Shown one piece after another: positions 26,123 through 34,932 of a stretch of DNA of 64,000 bases. The notes under the pieces were generated by a model, which saw only the letters and a program-made list of their open reading frames with translations, did not search any database and had not been told where the DNA came from. The stretch is from NCBI GenBank assembly GCA_947074275.1, contig CAMTPA010000004.1, positions 1 to 64,000 of the forward strand, in the 5' to 3' direction. Source of the stretch: an uncultured Bacteroides sp. (GTDB lineage: Bacteria > Bacteroidota > Bacteroidia > Bacteroidales > Bacteroidaceae). The translations under genes and the position numbers were made by a program. Each line of letters starts with the position of its first letter. The first letter of the stretch is position 1.

Positions 26123-28114
26123 ATGAAAATAGCTCTGAGCAATACACTACCTTCATACCCGGAGTTTCTTCCGGATATTAGGCGTGCGCCCGATAGGGGG
26201 TTCACCCTTACACCCTTGCAAACTTCGCTGGCACTGCGCAATGCTTTGCGCTACATCCCCGTTGAACTCCATTCGGTATTGGCTGCCGAGTTTTTAGAGG
26301 AACTGCGCACACGTGGGCGTATTTATGGCTATCGTTATCGTCCTGTTGGCGATTTGAAAGCAAAGCCTATTGACGAATACAAAGGCAATTGCATCGAAGG
26401 CAAGGCTTTTCAGGTGATGATAGATAATAATCTATGTTTCGATATTGCGCTCTATCCTTATGAGTTGGTCACCTATGGCGAAACGGGACAAGTGTGCCAA
26501 AACTGGATGCAGTATCAATTGATAAAGCAGTATTTAGAAGAGCTGACGCAAGAGCAAACTTTGGTCATTGAGTCGGGGCATCCGTTGGGATTGTTTCGCT
26601 CTCATCCAGATGCACCACGGGTGATAATAACCAATGCGATGATGGTGGGTATGTTCGACAATCAGCACGATTGGCACACGGCTATGCAGCTTGGTGTGGC
26701 AAACTATGGGCAGATGACTGCTGGAGGATGGATGTACATAGGGCCTCAAGGCATCGTACACGGCACGTTCAACACACTGCTCAATGCAGGAAGGATGAAG
26801 CTGGGCATTCCTCAAAATGGTGATTTGCGTGGTCGGCTATTTGTTTCCTCTGGACTGGGGGGAATGAGTGGAGCACAACCCAAAGCGGCCGAAATAGCCG
26901 GTGCAGTGAGTATCATTGCCGAGGTGGACTTGTCGCGCATCGAAACTCGCCATAAACAAGGTTGGGTAGGGGTAGTCACCGACAACGTATCCGATGCTTT
27001 CAAAATGGCTCATCGTGCCATTCAGCATCACGAAGTGCTTTCTATTGCCTATCACGGCAACATCGTCGATCTTTTGGAATATGCTGTCAGGGCAAATGTA
27101 CACATTGATTTGCTTTCCGACCAAACATCTTGCCACGCTGTCTACGAGGGTGGTTATTGCCCTGTTGGGCTTACTTTTGAAGAGCGCACCAGAATGCTTC
27201 ACGAGCACCCCGATGTGTTTCGCATCTTGGTAGATAAATCCCTGCATCGTCATTTTCAGGTCATTAAAAAACTGGTAGCCCGCAACACCTATTTCTTCGA
27301 TTATGGCAATTCTTTCTTGAAAGCGATATTCGATGCAGGCGTCAAAGAGGTGGCTCGAAACGAAGCCGATGTGCAGAGTGGATTTATTTGGCCCAGTTAT
27401 GTAGAAGACATAATGGGGCCTGAATTGTTCGATTACGGTTATGGCCCGTTCAGATGGGTGTGCCTGAGTGGTAAACACGAAGATTTGATAAAGACCGACC
27501 GAGCTGCAATGGAGTGTATCGACCCCAATAGACGTGCGCAAGACTTAGATAATTACAATTGGATACGCGATGCCGAGAAAAACCAATTGGTAGTGGGCAC
27601 GCAAGCGCGCATTCTTTATCAAGATGCCGAAGGGCGACTCAAGATTGCGCTTCGATTCAACGAAATGGTGCGCCGTGGCGAGGTAGGCCCTATTATGCTG
27701 GGGCGCGACCACCACGATGTGTCGGGAACTGATTCGCCTTTCCGTGAAACGTCTAATATCAAAGATGGCAGCAACATTATGGCAGATATGGCGGTGCAGT
27801 GTTTTGCTGGCAACTGTGCTCGTGGAATGAGCTTGGTGGCTTTGCACAACGGCGGTGGAGTAGGCATTGGAAAAGCTATAAACGGAGGCTTTGGTATGGT
27901 GTGCGATGGCAGTCAGCGTGTAGACGAGATATTGCGCTCGGCTATGCTATGGGATGTGATGGGTGGCGTGGCACGACGCTCGTGGGCACGAAACGAAAAT
28001 GCGATGCAAACCACCAATCAATTCAACGAAACACACAGTGCGTATTATCACGTCACAATGCCTCACGTGGCCGACGAACAATATATAAACCAACTAATCA
28101 ATGAAACACTATGA
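26123..28114 (+). CDS. hutU: Urocanate hydratase
   Basis: Catalyses the second step of histidine degradation, urocanate plus water to imidazolonepropionate, using tightly bound NAD+. The 663-residue cytoplasmic protein is at the long end of the family range. NAD-binding and active-site features are visible in SSGLGGMSGAQPKAA (about residue 250) and GPIMLGRDHHDVSGTDSPFRE (written here as the region around residues 515-540). The ATG at 26123 is chosen; an upstream TTG in the same frame has no support. It is the first gene of a five-gene hut operon and overlaps the next gene by four bases (ATGA). Confidence 0.95.
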   Translation: MKIALSNTLPSYPEFLPDIRRAPDRGFTLTPLQTSLALRNALRYIPVELHSVLAAEFLEELRTRGRIYGYRYRPVGDLKAKPIDEYKGNCIEGKAFQVMIDNNLCFDIALYPYELVTYGETGQVCQNWMQYQLIKQYLEELTQEQTLVIESGHPLGLFRSHPDAPRVIITNAMMVGMFDNQHDWHTAMQLGVANYGQMTAGGWMYIGPQGIVHGTFNTLLNAGRMKLGIPQNGDLRGRLFVSSGLGGMSGAQPKAAEIAGAVSIIAEVDLSRIETRHKQGWVGVVTDNVSDAFKMAHRAIQHHEVLSIAYHGNIVDLLEYAVRANVHIDLLSDQTSCHAVYEGGYCPVGLTFEERTRMLHEHPDVFRILVDKSLHRHFQVIKKLVARNTYFFDYGNSFLKAIFDAGVKEVARNEADVQSGFIWPSYVEDIMGPELFDYGYGPFRWVCLSGKHEDLIKTDRAAMECIDPNRRAQDLDNYNWIRDAEKNQLVVGTQARILYQDAEGRLKIALRFNEMVRRGEVGPIMLGRDHHDVSGTDSPFRETSNIKDGSNIMADMAVQCFAGNCARGMSLVALHNGGGVGIGKAINGGFGMVCDGSQRVDEILRSAMLWDVMGGVARRSWARNENAMQTTNQFNETHSAYYHVTMPHVADEQYINQLINETL

Positions 28115-29013
28115 ATTGGAATAAAATAGTAGAGTGTGTGCCCAACTTCAGCGAAGGAAGAGATGCACAAAAGATAGACCAAATAGTAGAGTCCTTTCGA
28201 TCAAAGCCGGGAGTGAAGCTACTTGATTATAGCAACGACGAAGATCACAACAGATTGGTGGTGACCGTAGTGGGCGAACCTGATGCTCTGTGCGATGCTT
28301 TGTTTCAAGCCATTGGGGTTGCTGTCCGGCTGATAGACCTTACCAATCATAAAGGGCAACACCCACGTATGGGAGCGGTAGATGTGGTGCCATTTATCCC
28401 AATCAAAAATGTGTCGATGGAAGAGGCGGTAGAGTTATCAAAGCAGCTCGCTTGTAGGGTGTCGGATGCCTATCAACTACCCGTGTTCTTATACGAAAAG
28501 TCTGCTTCTGCCCCTCATCGTGAAAACTTGGCTGCCATTCGCAAAGGTGAGTTCGAGGGTATGGAACAAAAGATAACTCTACCCGAATGGAAACCCGATT
28601 ACGGCACAGCTCAACGCCACCCCACGGCTGGGGTAGTAGCCATTGGTGCGCGTATGCCTTTGGTGGCCTACAACATCAACCTCAACACCCCCTCGCTCGA
28701 TATAGCTACCGACATTGCCAAGAAAATACGCTTTATTGGCGGTGGTTTGCGTTATTGCAAAGCGATGGGAGTGGAGCTAAAGGAGAGAGGCATCACGCAG
28801 GTTTCTATCAATATGACCGATTATTCCAAAACCGCTCTTTATCGTGCTTTCGAACTGGTGCGCATCGAGGCTCGCCGCTACGGTGTCAGCATTGTAGGTA
28901 GCGAAATCATTGGACTTGTTCCGATGGAAGCCCTTATCGACACGGCTGCATACTACTTAGGATTGGAAGACTTCTCGATGCAGCAAGTGCTCGAAGCACG
29001 CATAATGGAATAA
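28111..29013 (+). CDS. ftcD: Glutamate formimidoyltransferase
   Basis: Transfers the formimino group of N-formimino-glutamate to tetrahydrofolate, releasing glutamate. The 300-residue protein corresponds to the transferase half only of mammalian FTCD; the cyclodeaminase half is encoded separately by fchA in the same operon. Recognisable family segments are ECVPNFSEGRD at the N-terminus, the DHNRLVVTVVG strand and HPRMGAVDVVPF. It overlaps hutU by four bases and is followed by hutI after 12 bases, indicating translational coupling and a folate-linked route instead of direct hydrolysis by HutG. Confidence 0.95.
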   Translation: MNWNKIVECVPNFSEGRDAQKIDQIVESFRSKPGVKLLDYSNDEDHNRLVVTVVGEPDALCDALFQAIGVAVRLIDLTNHKGQHPRMGAVDVVPFIPIKNVSMEEAVELSKQLACRVSDAYQLPVFLYEKSASAPHRENLAAIRKGEFEGMEQKITLPEWKPDYGTAQRHPTAGVVAIGARMPLVAYNINLNTPSLDIATDIAKKIRFIGGGLRYCKAMGVELKERGITQVSINMTDYSKTALYRAFELVRIEARRYGVSIVGSEIIGLVPMEALIDTAAYYLGLEDFSMQQVLEARIME

Positions 29014-29025
29014 AACAAGAAGCCT

Positions 29026-30261
29026 ATGAACCGCAACTTGATTCTGAAAAATGCACGCATTGTCACCCCGATGGGGCGCACCGCACGCTGTGGGGCAGAG
29101 ATGAAACGCTTGCTTGATATACCTCGTGGCACAATCGAAGTGACCGATGGACGCATCACCTACGTGGGCGAAAATTTGCCCGACACTCGCGATGGATATG
29201 ACGTGATTGACGTGAGAGGCAATGTGGTGCTTCCGGGTTTTGTCGATTCGCACACCCATTTGGTGTTTGGTGGCTATCGCCCCGACGAGTTTGTGTGGCG
29301 GATGAATGGCGAAAGCTATATGAGTATAATGGAGCGTGGCGGCGGTATATTCAGCACTGTGCGTGCCACGCGCGAAGCCTCTTTCGATGAATTGAAACAA
29401 AAAGCCGAATGGTTTATCAACGTGATGAGCCGGATGGGAGTGACTACCGTGGAGGGAAAGAGTGGTTACGGGTTAGACCGTGACACCGAGCTGATGCAGC
29501 TTGAGGTGATGCGCGCTATCAATCAAGACCCTTGTCGCAAGGTAGATATTGCTACCACCTTTTTGGGGGCGCACGCTGTGCCACGCGAATATGCTGGGCG
29601 CACTGACGAGTATATCGACTTTTTGATAAACGATATGCTGCCATTGGTGAAACAGAGAGGACTGGCAGAAAACTGTGACGTGTTTTGCGAGAAAGGAGTA
29701 TTCACCATTGGCGAATCCAAGCGATTGCTGATAGCCGCCAAAGAGATGGGGTATGGCATCAAGCTACACGCCGACGAGATAGTGAGCTTTGGCGGCGCTA
29801 CTCTTGCAGGCGAACTGCGAGCTTTGAGCGCCGACCACCTGCTTCACGCTTCCGATACAGGCATTCAGGCGATGAAGGAGGGAGGGGTGATTGCTACTCT
29901 GTTGCCGCTTACAGCTTTCACCTTGCGCGAACCTTATGCCCGTGGCAGAGAGATGATAGACAGCGGTTGTGCGGTGGCACTTGCTACCGACCTCAACCCC
30001 GGCAGTTGTTGTTCAGGCTCCATACCTTTGCTGTTTGCTTTGGCGTGCATCTATATGCGCTTCTCGGTCGAGGAGGCGATAACTGCGCTCACGCTTAATG
30101 GAGCAGCGGCACTCAACAAAGCCGATAGCATTGGCAGCATCGAAGTAGGAAAGTGGGGCGATTTGGTGGTGTTGGATACCGATACACCCAATGTGTTGCC
30201 CTACTACACGGCAATGAACTCGGTGCAACACACCATTAAGCGTGGTGTGATTTTGAAGTGA
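29026..30261 (+). CDS. hutI: Imidazolonepropionase
   Basis: Hydrolyses 4-imidazolone-5-propanoate to N-formimino-L-glutamate, the third step of histidine breakdown. The 411-residue amidohydrolase has the metal-binding HxH in DSHTHLVFGG, a second metal ligand in LHADEIVSFGG and the conserved ATDLNPGS segment. The N-terminal and C-terminal beta-sandwich parts typical of the family are present. It sits 12 bases after ftcD. A 158-base spacer with a palindromic repeat separates it from fchA, so downstream genes may be partly uncoupled. Confidence 0.95.
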   Translation: MNRNLILKNARIVTPMGRTARCGAEMKRLLDIPRGTIEVTDGRITYVGENLPDTRDGYDVIDVRGNVVLPGFVDSHTHLVFGGYRPDEFVWRMNGESYMSIMERGGGIFSTVRATREASFDELKQKAEWFINVMSRMGVTTVEGKSGYGLDRDTELMQLEVMRAINQDPCRKVDIATTFLGAHAVPREYAGRTDEYIDFLINDMLPLVKQRGLAENCDVFCEKGVFTIGESKRLLIAAKEMGYGIKLHADEIVSFGGATLAGELRALSADHLLHASDTGIQAMKEGGVIATLLPLTAFTLREPYARGREMIDSGCAVALATDLNPGSCCSGSIPLLFALACIYMRFSVEEAITALTLNGAAALNKADSIGSIEVGKWGDLVVLDTDTPNVLPYYTAMNSVQHTIKRGVILK

Positions 30262-30292
30262 CAAAATTGAATGTAAAGGGTGATGTGTCACA

Positions 30293-30378
30293 ACATCCCC
30301 GTGTTGTAATAGAAAACACCCGGATGTTGTGGTGCAAAACATCCGGATGTTGTGGCATAAAACATCCGGGTGTTTTTA
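30293..30378 (+). repeat. 23-base palindromic tandem repeat array inside the hut operon
   Basis: Units start at 30293, 30316, 30339 and 30362 (last one partial), each exactly 23 bases. Each carries ACATCCGGATGT or a close variant, a 12-base palindrome, followed by TGT and an eight-base spacer ending in AAA. Confidence 0.85.
30313..30377 (+). terminator. Terminator-like or attenuator hairpin formed by the 23-base repeats
   Basis: AAAACACCCGGATGT (30313-30327) pairs perfectly over 15 bases with ACATCCGGGTGTTTT (30362-30376), and T residues continue after the stem. The 34-base loop contains another self-complementary unit, so alternative pairings between units compete with it. It could stop part of the transcription between hutI and fchA. 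Confidence 0.5.
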
Positions 30379-30419
30379 CTGTTGATGCACCTATTTGATA
30401 ATCCTAAAAACGAAATAAA

Positions 30420-31049
30420 ATGTTAGTAGACCTATCTGTAAAGCAATTTATAAACAAAGTGTCGGGCAACGAACCTGTGCCTGGAGGTGGCAGCATCGCT
30501 GCACTCAACGGCGCAATAGCCGCCGCCCTTGCTGCAATGGTGGCAGGACTTACCATCGGGAAAAAGAATTACGAGCAGCACGAAGAGCTGATGCAGCGCA
30601 TACGTGGGCTTGCGCTGATAAATCAGGAGGAGTTTTTAGAAAATGTGGATCGTGATGCCGAAGCCTACTATCAGGTGTTTGCCTGCTACAAAATGCCCAA
30701 AGCTACCGATCAAGAGAAGGAATACAGAAGCCGTGCCATTCAGGAAGCCACTCGCTATGCCGCATTGGTGCCAATGCAAGTGGCGCGCAACGCTTTCGAG
30801 CTGATGAGCATCATCGATGAAGTGGCGCGCTATGGCAACAAGAATGCTGTGACCGATGCTTGCGTGGCAATGATGTCGGCTCGCACCGCTGTGTTGGCAG
30901 CTTTGATGAATGTGCGCATCAATCTTGGTTCGCTCGACGATAAGGTGTTTGCCGAGCAACTTTTTGATGAGGCCGACACACTCGAAATGAGAGCTTGCAA
31001 AATGGAGCAAGAGTTGGTAGATACTGTAAAACAAAAAATAGGCGTATGA
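30420..31049 (+). CDS. fchA: Formimidoyltetrahydrofolate cyclodeaminase
   Basis: Converts 5-formimino-tetrahydrofolate to 5,10-methenyl-tetrahydrofolate and ammonia, following the transferase reaction of ftcD. The 209-residue all-helical protein starts with the characteristic VPGGGSIAALNGAIAAALA segment (residues about 20-38) of the FTCD_C family. It overlaps hutH by four bases (ATGA), showing tight coupling. It is expected to act as a dimer in the cytoplasm with the separate transferase. Confidence 0.95.
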   Translation: MLVDLSVKQFINKVSGNEPVPGGGSIAALNGAIAAALAAMVAGLTIGKKNYEQHEELMQRIRGLALINQEEFLENVDRDAEAYYQVFACYKMPKATDQEKEYRSRAIQEATRYAALVPMQVARNAFELMSIIDEVARYGNKNAVTDACVAMMSARTAVLAALMNVRINLGSLDDKVFAEQLFDEADTLEMRACKMEQELVDTVKQKIGV

Positions 31050-32542
31050 GCAATGTGTATTATGTAGGTTCGGGTGAATTGACGTTCGATACAATTGAGC
31101 GCATCATAAACGAGAACCTGAAACTGGAACTTGCACCCGAAGCAAAAGTGCGCATACAGCGTTGTCGCGACTATCTTGACGAGAAAATAGCCCAGTCGGA
31201 CGCGCCGCTCTATGGCATCACCACGGGCTTTGGGTCGCTTTGCAATCGCAACATATCGCCTGGCGAACTGGGCACTTTGCAAGAGAATCTTATCAAGAGC
31301 CACGCTTGCAGCGTGGGTGAGGAAATCAGCCCCGTCATCATCAAGCTAATGATGCTTTTCAAGGCACACGCTCTTGCTTTGGGGCATAGCGGTGTGCAAC
31401 TCGTCACCGTGCAGCGCATTCTCGATTATTTCAACAACGATGTGATGCCCATCGTCTACGATAGGGGGTCGTTGGGGGCTTCGGGCGATTTGGCTCCATT
31501 GGCCAACCTCTTTTTGCCTCTTATTGGTGTGGGGGATGTGTATTATAAGGGTAAAAAACGCGAAGCCATCGGTGTGCTCGATGAGTTTGGCTGGCAACCC
31601 GTGCAGCTCAAAAGCAAAGAGGGATTGGCGTTGCTCAATGGCACACAGTTTATGAGTGCCAACGGTGTGTTTGCCATTCTCAAAGCATTCCGCCTATCTA
31701 AAAAGGCCGACCTTATAGCTGCGCTCTCGCTCGAAGCATTCGACGGACGCATTGAGCCATTTATGGATTGCATACAGCAGATTCGCCCTCACAAAGGACA
31801 GATTGAAACAGGCGAGGCGTTTCGTAAACTGCTTGAGGGGAGCGAAATCATTGCTCATCCCAAAGCGCACGTGCAAGATCCGTACTCTTTCCGTTGCATT
31901 CCGCAAGTACACGGCGCTACCAAAGATGCCATTCGCTACGTGGCCTCCGTGTTGCTCACCGAAATCAATTCGGTGACCGACAACCCCACCATCTTCCCCG
32001 ATGAAGACCGAATTATTTCGGGAGGTAACTTTCACGGGCAGCCATTGGCCATATCATACGACTTCTTGGCAATAGCCCTTGCCGAACTGGGCAACATTTC
32101 CGAACGGCGTGTGGCGCAGCTCATTATGGGACTTCGTGGACTACCCGAATTCTTAGTAGCAAATCCCGGATTGAACTCTGGCTTTATGATACCTCAATAC
32201 ACGGCAGCCTCGATGGTGAGCCAAAACAAGATGTATTGCTATGCTGCCTCGAGCGACTCCATCGTTTCGTCCAACGGACAAGAAGATCACGTGAGTATGG
32301 GAGCCAACGCAGCCACCAAGCTCTATAAAGTGATGAACAATTTAGAGTTTATCCTCTCCATCGAGCTGATGAATGCCGCACAAGGCATCGATTTCCGTCG
32401 TCCCGAAAAAACATCGCCTTTGCTGGAACGCTTCCTAAAAGAGTATCGCAAAGAGGTGCCTTTTGTAGACGAAGACATTGTGATGTATAAAGAGATACAC
32501 AAGACAGTAGCGTTTCTGAGCCGCACCAAGTTCGACTACTGA
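31046..32542 (+). CDS. hutH: Histidine ammonia-lyase
   Basis: Deaminates histidine to urocanate, the first step of the pathway. The 498-residue protein contains the Ala145-Ser146-Gly147 triad in GSLGASGDLAPL that cyclises to the MIO cofactor. Family segments NSVTDNPTIF and the QEDHVSMG loop are also present. The start at 31046 overlaps the fchA stop; a longer frame from 30995 would overlap fchA by 55 bases and adds no family sequence. Its place at the end of the operon differs from the hutHUI order of other bacteria. Confidence 0.96.
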   Translation: MSNVYYVGSGELTFDTIERIINENLKLELAPEAKVRIQRCRDYLDEKIAQSDAPLYGITTGFGSLCNRNISPGELGTLQENLIKSHACSVGEEISPVIIKLMMLFKAHALALGHSGVQLVTVQRILDYFNNDVMPIVYDRGSLGASGDLAPLANLFLPLIGVGDVYYKGKKREAIGVLDEFGWQPVQLKSKEGLALLNGTQFMSANGVFAILKAFRLSKKADLIAALSLEAFDGRIEPFMDCIQQIRPHKGQIETGEAFRKLLEGSEIIAHPKAHVQDPYSFRCIPQVHGATKDAIRYVASVLLTEINSVTDNPTIFPDEDRIISGGNFHGQPLAISYDFLAIALAELGNISERRVAQLIMGLRGLPEFLVANPGLNSGFMIPQYTAASMVSQNKMYCYAASSDSIVSSNGQEDHVSMGANAATKLYKVMNNLEFILSIELMNAAQGIDFRRPEKTSPLLERFLKEYRKEVPFVDEDIVMYKEIHKTVAFLSRTKFDY

Positions 32543-32580
32543 TTTTTGCTAAAGCGAAGTTTCTTTTATTCTGATGATAG

Positions 32581-32636
32581 AAGGCGAATACTTTCCTGCT
32601 GTTTGGGTAGGATTGTGTTCGCCTTTTCTGTTTTTT
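32581..32636 (+). terminator. Terminator of the hut operon
   Basis: AAGGCGAATAC (32581-32591) pairs with GTGTTCGCCTT (32615-32625), 11 pairs including one G-T, followed by a T-rich tract with six T at 32631-32636. Confidence 0.75.
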
Positions 32637-32663
32637 GATGATATAGATGTTAAAAAGCTTTTT

Positions 32664-32678
32664 ACTGTTAACGTTTGT
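32664..32678 (-). promoter_or_regulatory. 15-base motif upstream of tetR, inverted copy of the one after the RND gene
   Basis: ACTGTTAACGTTTGT is the exact reverse complement of ACAAACGTTAACAGT at 39232-39246. It is immediately preceded by a 14-base perfect palindrome TAAAAAGCTTTTTA (32651-32664). It may be a regulator site; the function is unknown. Confidence 0.4.
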
Positions 32679-32762
32679 TTTTATGTCGTGTATAATGTAT
32701 AATTAATGCGAAATAATAAGTGGGCAGTATGAAAACTTAAATCCAGATTAAAGTTTTCTATT

Positions 32763-32770
32763 TATATTTG
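32763..32770 (+). promoter_or_regulatory. -7 box of the tetR-efflux promoter
   Basis: TATATTTG matches the Bacteroidetes -7 consensus. No TTTG is present at the -33 position. Confidence 0.5.
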
Positions 32771-32841
32771 CTTCACTTTTTTTATAAAAGAAGATGTTTG
32801 ATTGCAAAAAAATAAAAGTGAAGTACACAAATAGTAGCACA

Positions 32842-33495
32842 ATGATTGATACGGAAAAAGATAATTCGGCGGCACGCTTGGAATTGCGTAATAAAATTAT
32901 AAGAACTGCCTCGCAAGCTTTTAGAAGCAACGGCATAAAGTGCATTACAATGGATGAGATAGCTGCATCGCTCTCAATGTCGAAACGCACTCTATACGAA
33001 ATATTTGAAGATAAGGAAACTTTGCTTCGCGAGTGTATATTGGCCGATCACGATGAATTGATAGCTTTTATAGGTGAGGTGATGAAAGAGGCTAAAAATG
33101 TTCTGGAGGTGATATTGGTGTGCTACAAAAAAAACATAGAACGCTTTCACGAAACGAACAAACAGTTTTTTGAAGATATAAAAAAGTATCCGAGAGTGTA
33201 TGATCTGATAAAAGAGTTTAAGACAAGAGATACCGATAGCACCATTGCCTTCTTTATGAAAGGCGTAGAACAGGGGATATTTCGTTCGGATATAAACTTT
33301 GAGATTATCAATCAGTTGGTTCGCTTGCAAATGGATGTACTGATGAGCACCGATATATGTAGTAAATACTCGATAGCCGAAGTTTACGAGTCGATTATGT
33401 TTACCTATTTGCGCGGCATCTCTACCGAAAAAGGTGCCAAAGAGTTGGAAGAGTTTATTCAAGAATATAGAAAGCTCAGAGGCGAAAAAAAATAG
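32842..33495 (+). CDS. TetR/AcrR family transcriptional regulator of the efflux operon
   Basis: A 217-residue helical regulator. The N-terminal TetR helix-turn-helix is clear (ITMDEIAASLSMSKRTLYEIF, spanning about residues 35-55), followed by a ligand-binding domain with a TetR_C-like end. The start at 32842 places the DNA-binding domain about 12 residues from the N-terminus. An in-frame ATG at 32794 would add 16 lysine-rich residues and cannot be excluded. It is the first gene before tolC, mfp and rnd genes on the same strand, so it probably represses them and itself and is released by a pump substrate. The inducer is unknown. Confidence 0.88.
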   Translation: MIDTEKDNSAARLELRNKIIRTASQAFRSNGIKCITMDEIAASLSMSKRTLYEIFEDKETLLRECILADHDELIAFIGEVMKEAKNVLEVILVCYKKNIERFHETNKQFFEDIKKYPRVYDLIKEFKTRDTDSTIAFFMKGVEQGIFRSDINFEIINQLVRLQMDVLMSTDICSKYSIAEVYESIMFTYLRGISTEKGAKELEEFIQEYRKLRGEKK

Positions 33496-33551
33496 TGCGA
33501 CTTTTTATGACGAGATAAAATACAAATCACAGGAATATACATTAAAATTTT

Positions 33552-34904
33552 ATGAATAAAATGACAAAGAGGTTTGGTAAAGGAATGTTTTTTATAGGTA
33601 TAGCATTCATCTTTTCATTGGGCTTTGTGCAAGCGCAAGAATCGAAGCAAACGTTGAATCTAACTTTGAGTCAGGCTTTGGAAATAGCGTTGAGCGACAA
33701 CCCTACCATCAAAGTAGCCGACGAAGATGTGATGCTGAAAAAGATTGCCAACAAGGAGACGTGGCAAAACTTATTGCCCGAAGTAGGGATTGGAGCAGGG
33801 CTCGATCACACCATCAAGGCTCCGCAGATGAACTTGGGTGGACAGGTGTTTAAAATGGGACAAGATAATTCGAACACCACCAATGCGGCTCTTTCTATTA
33901 GTTTGCCTGTTTTTGCCCCTGCGGTGTACAAAGCGATGTCTATGAGCCGCACGGATATAGAACTTTCGCTCGAAAAAGCACGCTCTTCTCGATTGGATTT
34001 GGTGAATCAAGTGACAAAGGCTTACTATCAGTTGATGCTTGCACAAGATACTTACGATGTGATGCTTGCAAGCTACCAATTGGCAGAAGATAATTTCAAC
34101 GTGGCAAATGCAAAATACGAACAAGGAGCGGTGAGCGAGTTCGACAAAATCAGTTCGGAGGTTCAGATGCGAAGCACCAAGCCTTCGGTGGTTTCTTCGG
34201 CCAATGCTATCACGCTGTCTAAATTGCAATTGAGAGTGTTGATGGGAATTACAGAAGATGTGGATATTGTGATTGCTGACAACTTGTCGAATTACGAAAT
34301 GTCTTTGTTTGCCGAGCAACTCAACACCGATTCGCTAAATCTATCGAGAAACTCCACGATGCTTCAATTGGATTTGAATCGCAAATTGCTCGATCAGAAT
34401 GTGAAAGCGATGCGCGCCAATTTCCTGCCTACATTGGCTATGGGCTTTTCTTATCAATACCAATCGCTTTATAACAATAATTGGAATGTGTTTAAATACG
34501 ATTGGATTGGTAGTTCTTCGCTCTCTTTTTCATTGAGCATTCCGCTCTACAAGGCTGGAAACTTCACAAAGATGAAAACGGCTCGTGCGCAAATCACTCA
34601 GCTCGACTGGAGTCGCCTCGATACAGAGCGCAACTTGAAGATGATGGTAGAAAGCTATCGCAACAACATGACAGCAAGCACCGAACAGGTGGTGAGTAAT
34701 AAAGAAAACGTGCTTCAAGCAGAAAAGGCGGTGCTTATCGCTGGCAAAAGATACGAAGTGGGTAAGGGTACTGTGCTCGAACTGAATAGTTCGCAAGTAT
34801 CGCTCACACAAGCGCAACTCACCTACAATCAATCCATCTACGACTATTTGGTGTCGAAAGCTGATTTGGATCAGGTGTTGGGAAAAGAGGTATCAGTAAA
34901 GTAA
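33552..34904 (+). CDS. TolC family outer-membrane efflux channel
   Basis: A 450-residue outer-membrane protein with a signal peptide ending FVQAQ. Two OEP repeats are visible, each starting with a helix that opens on LTLSQALEIALSDNPTIK and related sequence, with long coiled-coil helices (for example SYQLAEDNFNVANAKYEQG). It forms the trimeric exit duct of a tripartite efflux pump together with the next two genes. It follows tetR by 56 bases and precedes the membrane-fusion gene by 28 bases. Confidence 0.93.
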   Translation: MNKMTKRFGKGMFFIGIAFIFSLGFVQAQESKQTLNLTLSQALEIALSDNPTIKVADEDVMLKKIANKETWQNLLPEVGIGAGLDHTIKAPQMNLGGQVFKMGQDNSNTTNAALSISLPVFAPAVYKAMSMSRTDIELSLEKARSSRLDLVNQVTKAYYQLMLAQDTYDVMLASYQLAEDNFNVANAKYEQGAVSEFDKISSEVQMRSTKPSVVSSANAITLSKLQLRVLMGITEDVDIVIADNLSNYEMSLFAEQLNTDSLNLSRNSTMLQLDLNRKLLDQNVKAMRANFLPTLAMGFSYQYQSLYNNNWNVFKYDWIGSSSLSFSLSIPLYKAGNFTKMKTARAQITQLDWSRLDTERNLKMMVESYRNNMTASTEQVVSNKENVLQAEKAVLIAGKRYEVGKGTVLELNSSQVSLTQAQLTYNQSIYDYLVSKADLDQVLGKEVSVK

Positions 34905-34932
34905 AAAAAGAAATAATAAACATCAGAATAAT

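Noticed and set aside
30995-31045. Longer N-terminus for histidine ammonia-lyase
   Set aside because: It would overlap fchA by 55 bases and adds residues outside the family; the ATGA overlap start at 31046 is typical of coupled genes.
32794-32841. Longer N-terminus for the TetR regulator from the ATG at 32794
   Set aside because: The extra 16 residues are lysine-rich and not typical of the family; possible but less likely than the start at 32842.
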